Both the position numbers and the translations under genes were made by a program. Positions 1 through 11,614 of a stretch of 64,000 nucleotides of DNA are shown piece after piece. How positions within the stretch are numbered: the stretch's first letter is position 1; every line of letters starts with the position of its first letter. Below the pieces are notes generated by a model. It was given only the letters and a program-made list of their open reading frames with translations, did not search any database and was not told where the DNA came from. The stretch is from Trichoplax adhaerens (taxonomy: Eukaryota; Placozoa; Uniplacotomia; Trichoplacea; Trichoplacidae): NCBI RefSeq assembly GCF_000150275.1, contig NW_002060952.1, positions 1,478,452 through 1,542,451 of the forward strand, written 5' to 3'.

Positions 1-2330
1 GAAAGACCTTGTTTTAATGTTGCACTTTAGATTTATTCATTCTGTACCTCTACCGATTATCTGTATGATAAATGTAGGCTTTTACTAGAGCTATACTGGT
101 ATTGGGATAGGTTATCAGTAACGTATAGATATGGTTATAAACATTGCTATACTATATTATGCAAGGATCAACACACTTGATTGACTTTACTCTTCAAAAT
201 GAAGACCTTATTTAAGGTTGCATTTTAGATTTATTAATTCTATACCTCTATCGATCGTCAGTATGATAATGGTAGTTTTTATTCGTACTATACTGGTATT
301 GATATAGGTTATTGACAATGTGTAAATATGGTAATGAAATAACATTGATGTCAATCGGAGTAATGAAGAGAGGCTGATTAATCAGCCTAGGATAAGACAG
401 TGAAAGGGAATATATCTGAACAAGGATATACTATATGATCAATAGACTGCTCGATTAGTTCTTAATGGCTTCTCTGATTTATTCTTACACCTCTATATTA
501 CACTAGAGTGGGTATTTAATGAAGCCTTGATTAGCATTATCTTTAAAATTGTACTTTGATCGGTATATCTATATCGCTAATGTTGATTAAAAGAGAAAAT
601 TTATTAATAATTCTGTACTTGTATCTACATAGACGTTAATGAACACTGATTGACGTTAATATAAATGGAATAAGGAAAAGCGATTGATTAATAATCAATC
701 TTTATTAAATACATCAGGGAGAGACACAATGATATACTGTTTAGCAACAGACTTTGCTCGGCTAGGTCTTAATGGATTCTCTGATTAATATTTGATTCTT
801 TTTTCTCTATGCTATACGAAAGTGCACTAGAGTTGATTGGATTTTATCTTCATAGAGGCCCTAATCAACGTAACATTTTTGATTGTGTATTTTTCTGTAC
901 TTAGTAATATCGTCAATATTGATTATATTATAAAATAAAATATTTTCGTACTGTACTGGAATTTATGCATACATATGCATTACTAAACAGTAATCGTTGT
1001 CGAATCAGAACTGAGTAATAAAGGGCTGATTACTCGGCTTGCACTCATATCGTACGAGAAAATACATAAGTATAGCAGATAACGCGTTATCAACAGGCGC
1101 TGCTTGATTAATTCTTAATAAAGTCCTTGATTACTATTCCATTAGATTCACATATCTCGATCTATTCGCATATCTTCATGTCGTATGTACGAAAAATGGA
1201 CGGTAAATTAACTTACATTTCAAAGATACCGGTATCTGTTATTTTCACAGGTAATTAATAGCAATATACATCAGAGAAATGATTAAAGGTTGACTGATCT
1301 ACTTGTACGATGAGTTGAACCAGCGCATCTTTAAACTTTAATATTGTACTAATAAATTCAGCTCGATTGATTCGTAATGAAATGCCGAATAATATTTAGA
1401 TTTATTCGATATCTGTCCTCTATAAGAAATAAGAATTGGAATTTAATGCTTTATTTATGTTTTGTCCGTACGGTATGTATCATTATTTCAAGAATAACTA
1501 ATAGCAGACAGTTTAGAGCAATGAAAAGGAACTGATTAAACAATCATGCCAATAGTAAAAGAAGGAAGATTTACACATCATTATACAGTAATATCAATAG
1601 ACTTGATTCCAGCTTTATTAATAAAGTGCCTGATTAATATTACATTAGACTTATTAATATCTATATGTTTACATATTGTCAGTCTGGAACGTCAACTATA
1701 ATTCTATGGTATGGTAGTCGTATTTGCACATATGTTTTATTTTAGCATTAATTAAAATGAATAGAAATCAAAGCGATGAAAGAACTTAGCTAATCAATCT
1801 CGTCAGTGATATGTGGAGGAGGATTTATGCTCGCACATTGGTATTTTTTAGCAGACTTAATTAGGTTAATTCTTCTTGATGAAGTTTCTATTGAATACTA
1901 ATTTTAATGCGTCTCTATGTTTTCATATTCAGCTATAAGAATAATATAATTTATCAATCATTAGTACTTTGGTTATGCTTATGCGTATATATTATCCTAG
2001 AAGAGATTAATTAATATCAAGTTTTGCGTGTCTTTTATACTCCAGTGTTAACGACTCAGTCTGATTAATACTTTTAAATAAATTGCTGATATTATAATAT
2101 TATAATATACAGTACAATCGATGTGATCGATTTTATCCAGACGTTTGTATTTCGTCTATGTAAAGTGTAAACTGTAATTTTTAGGTATTTTATTGTACTT
2201 ACACACCATTTTAGCAAGTTTTTATATCGGCATACGATAGTATAATAAAGAAAAATTGACCAATGCGCTTTTATGAAATTGTTAACCTCGATTAATTATC
2301 AATAACGCTGATTCTAACAATATTTTTGGG
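1..2330. repeat. Degenerate AT-rich satellite, period about 200-300 bp
   Basis: No coding potential is seen. The segments at 1-70 and 201-272 are clear copies of one another: both begin gaagacctt, continue through ttttagatttatt and run to the phrase tatacctcta. Looser copies of a phrase resembling cttaatga...ctgattaatatt...agatttatt recur near 461, 768, 1108, 1372, 1612 and 1871, so the block is probably an old, diverged tandem repeat. Borders are approximate. Confidence 0.55.
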
Positions 2331-4214
2331 GGAATTAAATTAAAAATTTATACTAGTTCTTTTGATTGTAATTCTAGTTACTATGAAATGAAATAATGAA
2401 AATAAGTCGACCCCGTCATCTGTAAATAACACTACCCCGTACTGGGACTACTCCACAATTTTTACCCGGTCCAAATCCAAACTCACAAAATCCTAAAAAT
2501 AAGAAAAAAATGAGACTCTAAACATATAGTACTTTAAAGTGCAAACAATTGGGATTCTGTGAATTTGGATTTGGACTAGGTAAAAATTGGGGAGTAGCCC
2601 CTGCCCTGTAATAATTATACTTTTGTCCAAATTATATATTCTTACTTACTACATAACACTATTATCTGCAGTAATATCAACAACATCAAAACTAAAGATT
2701 CTGTATCCTTGCATATTACTCACACAACACTCTAACTTACAATGATGTATAATTAATAGATATTGCTAAATCGTTCTTTACAATATTGTAATTTATTTTA
2801 ATCCTTAGTGTACAGTATAGCTTCATATTTAGTAATAGAAGCTGTTACGATCACAGGATACTAGGGAGGCTAAGGGTTCTCACAGAAAATACAAATACCC
2901 TTTCTATCATAGAAATAGGGACCTTTAATACTCCAAAGCACCAATATAGCTCCAACTGTCTGTATAGTCAAAATCCCTCGTGGCATTCGCCAACAAACTC
3001 CTTTTATAGTCAGTCTACTTACAGTGCACCATAAGATAATATGCAACATATGAAACTGTATTATACAATACTATATATATATACTATATATATGTGTGCC
3101 AAAGCGAATTGCCTTATTAGGGTACGGTGTTAAGAGTTCTGGTAACTTCGAATATCCTTACAAGTAATTTTGCACGATGGTAGTTTTAACACGACATAGA
3201 ACCCAACTCTTTCTATTAACCATATAGGGATTAACGTTTTATTACAGCAAAAGATGTATAGTACATAAGATATCATAGATTAAGTAACAATGTAATTAAT
3301 TGTGAGTAAAAAATGACTAAATAAATACAAATAACAAATAGCTATATCGTCAGATGTTCGATATCAAAATGGCAATCTCTTTATAGTATCGTATTCTATC
3401 AATAAAAATGTAAGACATATGACACCGACATATGACAATGAAGTTATATTAACTATTGAAGCGCTTTCACATGTCTAGGGTGATCTTACGTCTATATGTA
3501 ATATTATTTAACAGCATGAAGACATAGCCATTGCGTGTTATGTATGATAGTCTAGCAGCGTTAGGAAAAAAAGTGCTACATTAGAGCATATTTGAAATTA
3601 CTAAACACTAATTCCAGGTACTAAAGGTGCAGCGCAGTTATTTTGATTGTGAAAATTAAAGATCACTTCGGCCGGAAGATTTAGCAATTATTGTTGATAA
3701 TTCTGATCTATCAGCATCAGCATTTGAAAGTGAACGTAAAATTGATGATTATATAAACTTCTAAATCTCAGGAAATACATTAAAGACATGATCGATTCAG
3801 AAGTAAATTATTTTAAATTGTCTGGAACAAATTTATCACAACAACTATATACAATTTGTTAAATTATAGATTACTGTCTACATTTCATAATACATTTATC
3901 TACAACATTAGTAGTAAAAATACGAACGTCACGTAAGCTTTTCAAAATCTCTAGTGTCATAACATTTGAAAATGTATAATTTATAAATTTATTTAAAATG
4001 GTTCATGTACTAGCTTGAAACCAGCTTCTATCAGAAATAATATTTTATTTTTCATTGTCTTCATCGCTACTCCATGTATCCTGATAAAATTTAAAATTTG
4101 TCGTATTCGAATCTTTCGTTCTTTCCTCTTTCTATACGAGCGTTAAAGATAAAGTATAAAACAGTATTATCAAGTCTTAGCCCGAATATAGTGTAGTAAT
4201 ATTTAATTAATACA
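2331..4214. other. Intergenic DNA downstream of ERCC8
   Basis: AT-rich intergenic sequence with no exon that I can support. It contains the foldback element at 2444-2601, which is listed separately, and a short TA microsatellite near 3065-3092. The rest shows no recognisable structure. Confidence 0.6.
2444..2601. repeat. Foldback (inverted-repeat) element, possible MITE
   Basis: Two ~50 bp arms, 2444-2493 and 2551-2601, are inverted copies of one another with only a few mismatches. The left arm reads gggactactccacaattttt and the reverse complement of the right arm reads gggctactccccaattttt; both continue through the phrase gtccaaatccaaa. The spacer is about 57 bp and AT-rich. The layout fits a small non-autonomous DNA transposon or a stable hairpin. 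No clear target-site duplication was found. Confidence 0.65.
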
Positions 4215-6735
4215 TTAGAGGTTTCGTACCATTTGAGATTTGGCTTTAATATATCTTTCATAGTGATCATTACATGACCACACCAGTATATTACTGTCAT
4301 TACCGCCACTGTATAATTCCTATATTATTGCATCAACACACGACAGCTTATGCAACTTTTATCTATTGCAACAGTTACAAGTACTATGCAAAAAAGTATC
4401 AAATACACTATTTCATTCGCATTTTACACCATTGCAATTAATATCTCTTTAGCTTAACATCAAAGATTGTCTAACCTGCCTATAAGGATTATAGCAACAG
4501 CAACTAACATTGTTGTAATGCCCTCTAAGTGTTGATAACTGTCGTCCTGTCTGTATCTCATAGGTAGCGATGTTACCTTCCGATGGAACGAAGACATAAT
4601 CAGACAAACCTCCAGAAGACAATGAAAACTTATAACCCTTTGAAGAAGTATTATAAATTTTTCCAAAATTGACCTATTTAAAAGATACATTTATGTTAAA
4701 TTTTCCAGCAGCAACAAACGTTGCTACAATGCCAAAATCTGTACAAATAACATTAAATCTATCAAATATTCTATTTTTAAAGAAAATTTTTAATTAGCAT
4801 TTAACTACCCAAGCTTACCAAGGTATTCTTTCCGTTAGATGCATCCCATAATCTTAGTTCATTATCTGTCCCATAGCTAATTAAAAATCGCCCATCTTCG
4901 GTGAAACGAATACCACTTACAGCGCCGTTATGAGAAGTACAAGATCCTAGATAAATTCAAATAATGAAGTAGCATAAATTTATAACTTCAGCCATACTTC
5001 CAGAAATAATCCTAGAGATGGAAATATCAAAATGCATGCTCTAATATCAATATACTAACTGGCTTTTGAAGCACTAGTATGCAGCTCTCCGTTATATTGG
5101 TCCAGTGCCGCTACAAATCCAGACGCCCGACGAATGTCCCATATAAAAATTCTGTTGTCTCGGCTCAATTGTTAATCGATTTTGATTTATTAGACTTGAA
5201 AGAATATTACTAAATAGTATTTACATAGTAAGCGTTAATTTGAGAGGTAATTTCTACCTTCCAGTTGCTAGCGTATATTCTTCAGCTGGTGACCACTGGA
5301 CAGTATAAACAGAACTTCTATGGCCTAAATAAGAAATAAATCGATGTTGATGCATTTTAAATAGAGCTTCTACATTATTGATTGCAATCTTTATCATAAG
5401 TTACACAAGCCGAGTATCTTCTAAGGTTGTAAACTGCTGAAGCAGTATAACATTTTATTAAAGTACCTTTTAAAGAGTGGGTCATTGATCCAGATTTTAA
5501 ATCGCATAGTACTACTACCTCACGCCTACTTCCAACTATGGAGTGAAGTAAAATTATAGAGATTATAATGCTGAAGTAAGATACTTAAGATAAGAACTTA
5601 TAGGTTATTGGGCTTTACGTGGTAAGAGGAATAAGCTACCGTATCTATCCAATATCAGCAACGATTATTGAAACTTTTACCTGCCACTAAGTAATGCTGT
5701 GTTGCTATTGGCGACATGTGATGATTATAAATAGGTTTTTGGATATTAAATTCCTCCACCACCTATGAGAGAGAAACTTATCTATTTAGACATCTTAAAT
5801 TCCCAATCGATGCAAAAATATTTAGCTCAATTAATATTATTATGGCATGTTATATGTGTATGCATTATGCTACACATATAATAACTTTATCGGTAACTGC
5901 TTTACAGTATATTATTATAGATAAGCTTAGTCAATAGAATAAAATCAATCGTCTTATAGTGAATAATATCAGGATTCCATCTGATATTGACAGGTTAATA
6001 ATTATAAAGTAAAGGTCATTACATCTAGGTTATTCGTATCCCAAACTTTTAACAAACTATCCATTCCACTGGAAAGGAACATTCCTGTATCATGTGGATA
6101 CCACTGGATTGTTTCGACGCTATTCTTATGGCAAGCTGCAGACGATCTAACGATACATTTATACGATACTTTAGGGATGTTTTGCAAAAATAATACACTC
6201 AATATTTTTATTAAGTTATCACATGAGATCTAAACCATCATTACTAAAGTCTATACGTAAGCCTGTATAGAGGCATCAAGTCTTGAGCAGGTGTAATTAT
6301 AAACTAATTCTTATAGCAAGCAACGTGAAAGATACAAAAGAAACTCTCGTATTACCTGTCAACGGCGCAAACTGGCTGAAATTCAGATAATACATCATTT
6401 GTTGCGTCGTCCAAGTCATAAAGTACGATTAAACCCTCAGATCCGCTAGTCAATAAACTGATTAAAGATAAATAGTAGTATTCTGTTTTTATCGAGCATT
6501 TAATTCGCAGTAACAATATCATTGGTAGATTGATCAAAACGGAATAATCACTTAATGCTTACTATTTTCCTTCAGCTAATTCCAAGTCTAAGCAATTGAT
6601 CCCAGCAGAAAATTTTCTCTTGAAACTGCAAGTTTTGCTAAGTTCCATTGATAAAAGGCGGTGTGCAGCCTGAATTCGAGGTAGAATCGAGGGTGATTCT
6701 AAACCGCTTTCTCTTAATCTTAGATGATGCAGCAT
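4215..6735 (-). CDS. ERCC8: DNA excision repair protein ERCC-8 (CSA), WD40 protein
   Basis: This is the substrate receptor of the nuclear CUL4-DDB1 ubiquitin ligase that acts with CSB in transcription-coupled nucleotide excision repair. Ten exons: 6735-6563, 6457-6356, 6146-6023, 5762-5681, 5535-5467, 5324-5258, 5163-5060, 4946-4819, 4673-4476 and 4319-4215. All join in phase and give 383 residues (human about 396). The start ATG lies in a sequence reading [15 protein letters not shown], which matches the family N-terminus. Recognisable WD40 blades include [39 protein letters not shown] and [10 protein letters not shown]. The family phrase RRASG after the WD dipeptide is kept, as is HHMSPIAT. 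The C-terminus (SQMVRNL) is slightly shorter than in vertebrates, which carry an acidic tail. The gene diverges from YJU2B. The assignment is secure. Confidence 0.96.
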
Positions 6736-8283
6736 GATAGGGCGTCGATTGGATTCACTATAATTCTATCCGTTTACCTGTGATACTGTATCTTCAAGCA
6801 ACAATATTACAAGATATCATGGAAGGGTGCTAATGGTTGCAGTTGAAGATAATTTAATTTATCCCCGTAGGATGGTATCCTTATACAAATACGAGTACCC
6901 TAATATAATTGTTGCTGCTGTTTAACGTTGACTTTCGTAGCAAAATCTGAGCTATTACCACGACCATTTGTTAAGCGTTACTCAATGACGATATTTTCTT
7001 CTTCTTAATTTAGTATCGAGACAAACAATAAAACTTACTCAATCTATGATCAAAAGTACAACTCCCATTAATTGTAACAAAGCCAATCAATCGATCAATG
7101 TATTAAAATCAAAGTGATAAACGGTCATCATGACAACAACACTTTAATTTCAGTAATAGCTGCAGGAGCTACCGTCAAGGTCGATGTTGCTGTTCAGGCT
7201 TTGGTCTTTGATGCTGGTATGAGTTTAATCTATAATCAAAAGTACAACTCCCTATTAATTTTAACAATGCCAATCAATCAATCCATTAATTTCAGTAATA
7301 GCTGCTGGAGTTACCGTCAAGGTCGATGTTGTTGTTGAGGCCTTCGTCTTTGATGCTGGACACTTTAATTTCAGTAATAGCTGCAGGAGCTACTGTCAAG
7401 GTCGATGTTGTTGTTCAGGCTTTCGTCTTTAATGCTGGTATGAGCTAGTTTGACCTATTCATCCAACTTTCTTATGGTGTAGAGTTGAGTATTTGATGCT
7501 ACTATGAGCTCAATTTATCCATTCGTTGAATTGAACTAGGCCAAATTGGATTTTTGCTAACAACTACCGATGCGATTGCGGAATTACTGCAGTAGTAGTT
7601 ATGCAAGTTATGGATGAACGAAAGTAGCTGCCTGTAGATCAAGTCTCCATGGTATTTTGAAGTTGAAAGAGGCCAATCTGACCGTAGACACTATCTCATA
7701 GTGTTTCTTGTATTACTATGTCATGTATTGGACAGTAACCGACATAATGCTAGCCTTGAAATGACGTAATACGGTACTGTACCGCATATTTAAGTATAGT
7801 GTAACGTATCGGCTTTTGCTCAGTACCGTGTTGCTTATATCACTGCGTACGCCATAGTATTACTACTTGGTGCAGACCATCGCGTTCAGCCGAGATGGCT
7901 CCTGGCCATGGCAAAGTTGACTTTCCTCTATACTGTGTAGATTACAGAGCTAGGAGCTTATAGTAAACTCCATTACAATAGCCCACTGCTAAGTTCTGTA
8001 TGGGGTTCTTCCTCTAGAGCAGTTGATACTGAGCTGATCTAAATCTATTTCGTCGTCGTCGTTATGGTAGCCAGGACTTGCAGCTGCAACAGCATTAGCT
8101 TTGAAAGAGTGCAGTAAAGTACTACTAAAATTAGGCTCAAGACAGACCAGGTGAATGTCCTGTACTAGCAAGTGAAATTTCCTCCTTCGTCAAGGATTTA
8201 GAGGTATCTGTTGCAGTGGATTACAGTGATCACTCAAGTCATCTTCCTTGTTGAATTTCCTATCAAATTAAAGCAATCTCATA
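6736..8283. other. Divergent intergenic region between ERCC8 and YJU2B
   Basis: About 1.5 kb separates two divergent start codons, so it should hold both promoters and 5' UTRs. It contains the local direct repeats at 7040-7446, listed separately. Short open frames near 7114-7338 (plus) and 7989-8171 (minus) resemble no family and are treated as chance. No TATA box or other core element was convincingly identified. Confidence 0.6.
7040..7446. repeat. Local tandem repeat in the ERCC8/YJU2B divergent region
   Basis: The phrase agtaatagctgcaggagcta, followed by a stretch containing gtcaaggtcgatgttg and ending near tgatgctgg, occurs three times (about 7156-7222, 7297-7361 and 7370-7440). A second phrase containing atcaaaagtacaactccc occurs twice (about 7047 and 7236). 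It is a recent, partly nested duplication of roughly 75-190 bp pieces. Confidence 0.75.
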
Positions 8284-11060
8284 ATGGTAAGAATATCAAA
8301 TTTCTGCAGGCATAATCGGTGTTGCCAGATACTTTCAGCATGATTGTACACTCAATTTGACTAGACGAGATTATTAGCTAGCTGTTTCTTCTTGATTTGT
8401 CACCCTTAAAAGTATGCGTATCAATAATACTCGTATCATGAATCTTTTAGGCTGATAGAAAGGCAGTAAATAAATATTATCCACCCGATTGGAGACCTGA
8501 AAAGGTAATTTATACTTATGAAGATCTTATATTGTATAGCAGCAGCTAATTCAGCACCTACTCTGCATGGCAGTATTGCAACTCTTCAAGCAAACTTTCT
8601 TATTCATTCATTTTTCATACTTTCTATTTATATTACAACCAAGTGATGCTATTATTTTAAAGATGTTATTAATTTTCAACGGCCATAGAGAATGATACAA
8701 CGTCGCCAAGATATTGTTGTCAGTAAGACTATGTCCTAATCTTGTGTATTTCTCACTTATTTCTGTAGGGTTCCATCAATAAATATCGCGGTAGTCACCC
8801 ATTGAGAGATAGGGCTAGAAAGCTCGATCAAGGCATCCTAATTATAAGGTTTGTGATGAGTATACCTTCTCTAGTTGATTTTACTACGCCAAACCTATTC
8901 TTGTTGTATCATAAAATCTCTCATTGATTCATCTTATTGGTAGATGATTTCAATTATTTTATTCCATGTTTGAACAAAAATTATCATTTTCTTTATACCA
9001 AAGATTTGAAATGCCATATAATATATGGTGTGATGGTTGTGGTAATCATGTTGGAATGGGTATGTTGATGGAAGACATTATTATTACTATTCAACACTAA
9101 ACGTTTGAATAGCTTGATACAGAAATAGGTGCAGTACGCATCTCATAGAATATATCATAGTTATAATCTGCAGCTCTTAAAAGTTTGATTATCATTGTGC
9201 AATATTGCCCTAATTGGAGATAATTTACGATAATGTACTGTATAAATTTCTAGGAGTTAGATATAATGCGGAAAAAAAGAAAGTTGGAAATTATTATACA
9301 ACTCCAATTTTTAATTTTCGGATGAAATGCCACTTATGCGAGAATAAGATTGAAATGGAAAATGATCCGCAGGTTTGTAAACAGAAATTTATTCAATAAT
9401 TATCTGTAACAGGAAGTTGGCTAGTTGGTGATGGTACGATACGTTACGTTTCCTGTAATTCACATCTAAATGCACATAATTGAAGCCTTGGCAAACAGTA
9501 ACAGTTTTGAAAATAGTAGTGGCGGTGTGTTGCACAAGACTGATACATTTCAGGCTAAAAACTATAGCGTTCTGGATTTGATAGCAGTATAGCTTGTTGC
9601 TATATAAAATTTACGATAATGTTTTACCTTAACAACTATAAATTGTAGTGTACAAGACATGCATGTGTTATACTCTATTGAAGTTGTTATAATGTAATTA
9701 TTGAATAGAATTGATAAAGATGAAGTCACCTTAATATCGGGTATGTGTGTTGTATATTGTTAGAACTGCGATTATAAAATTGTCAAAGGAGCTTCCAGAA
9801 AGAACGAGAGGTGGGAGGGTAGTGAAGGATCCATTTCAGTTGATGGTTAGCAAGTTCCTATAGCATTTGTTTTGAACATGCCATATTTCATACCAACTTT
9901 TTTTCGCAGTCTATTCATATTATTTTGACTACTAATTAAAAACTTGTAGGAAAAGATGAAAAGAAAAAATTACTTTCAAATGCTATGTACAAATTGGAGC
10001 ACGATATCGAAGATGCTGAAGCAGGGCAGCAAGCCGCTCCATCTCTAGATAAATTAGAAGTCAGTCTTATATGATATATCCTATTAAATTATACGTACAG
10101 GGCTTGGCATTCAACTTTTGTGAATAAGATAAAAACTTACGGGCTAAAAGCATTATATATTCGTAAGTCATAATACGAAAATGTTGTTGTATTTGATCAA
10201 TTTACAGCGGCATATGGATGTTTGGAAAGACGACTTTTCAGTCAATCAGTTACTACGAAATAAATTTAGGGTAAGTACATCTAAACTACTTGATTCTAAT
10301 AATATAGGTGTACTGTATTGATGCTGTAAATTGCACAGTGCAATTCTTTATCCGTCATTATTGCATGCAAATAAAGCTATGGGTAAGTTTTCCCTTTCAA
10401 ATGTTAATAATATAGAAAAATAAAGCAGTAACGAAACAGCAAGCGCTTGATGACGACAAGTTGAAAAAGAAATTTTCTATCGATATATCATTAAAGGAAG
10501 AAAACGATGAAGATAAGATTGCTGCGTCAAGGATTAGATTTAATAAAAAGGGTGGTAAGACGTGCAAACATCTTCTCACTTGTGGTGATATTCTTTGTTA
10601 TTGCTGTAGTCATATTTTTTGGTGTAAACACAGTATTTCGAATATTTTTCAATTTATAGATGCATTCGAAAATAAAAGAAAGCGTAGATTTGAAATTAAA
10701 ACAAGTTCAATATTTAATGATCCAAAAGCCGAATCATTCGGACGGAAGGATCACCAAAATAAAGGAAATCTATTCAATAAGAAATTAAAAGGTGCTCCTG
10801 ATCATCCTAAATTTAAATCATTAACAAGTCCTGAAACTAAAGCAAAATTTGGTAAAGCAGCGATCGGAAATACTGCTGGGTCGCTAATAAGGCGAAAATC
10901 GAGTGATATTATGGATAAATGTGATAGTTGCAAAGCTGAAAATTCCAAGACTAGTGCTGCAGATAATGATTCATCGCTTGAAGAACAGAATAATACCTTA
11001 TACGCTTTAGTAAATTATGAAACCGACAGTGATAGTAACTCTGGTCAAGAAGATAGCTGA
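8284..11060 (+). CDS. YJU2B: YJU2/CCDC130-family splicing factor (YJU2B)
   Basis: Homologue of CCDC130/YJU2B, a member of the CWC16 family linked to the spliceosome. Ten exons: 8284-8286 (the ATG alone), 8451-8504, 8769-8848, 9004-9059, 9254-9372, 9764-9845, 9950-10059, 10208-10270, 10416-10554 and 10660-11060; 368 residues. The N-terminus reads MADRKAVNKYYPPDWRPEK, followed by GSHPLRDRARKL. Four cysteines form the expected zinc site: WCDGCGNH and CHLCENKIEM. RYNAEKKKVGNYYTTPI is a family hallmark. The basic C-terminal half ends in a DSDS-type acidic tail, as in relatives. Two alternatives exist: exon 6 may stop at 9818 instead of 9845 (27 nt, same phase), and the 105 nt intron 10555-10659 is stop-free and in frame. 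A likely AATAAA signal sits at 11071. Confidence 0.95.
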
Positions 11061-11614
11061 AGAGCTCTTCAATAAAGTTATTTTATTTATAAGCATCATA
11101 ACGTTTTGATAGAAAACTTCAGTATGGATATACGACATCTACGAATATGTACATAAATGTGGCAAAAGTCTATAATGTTATAATTGAGTATTACAATCAT
11201 CATTAAGTTTAAATTATTATTATTTAACAAGTATACAGTACAGTTGCATCGCAAAAATTTAGCAGACAAAGATTTTTGTACAGTCAATACATTTAGCTAA
11301 ACTTATTATGTGTCAATAATTCTAATTCTAACTTGTGCAGGTACCTTGATATTGTTGACGTAATGTTTAAAAAAATCTTTTAAAATATTAAAACTTGGAA
11401 CAATTTTTGATTCAATACCTTTGCAAGACAGCAATCATTACCAGCTTATAACGATGCCAAATTTGCAAGGATTAAAAGTAATAGTATATATAGCCAACAG
11501 TTAAAATTATTGATGTTGTGTTTGCTTCGAATATTGTACTTGTAAAAGTTTACATCGTTTCAAACCATATTGATATTCAGTTTACGATAAATTATACAAA
11601 AATATAATAATTAG
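11061..11614. other. Convergent intergenic region (3' ends of YJU2B and DMAP1)
   Basis: About 550 bp lies between two convergent stop codons. AATAAA at 11071-11076, 11 bases after the YJU2B stop, is a plausible polyadenylation signal. The rest is AT-rich with nothing recognisable. Confidence 0.6.

Noticed and set aside
7114-7338. Small protein gene on the plus strand
   Set aside because: The open frame is made of duplicated repeat sequence and resembles no family.
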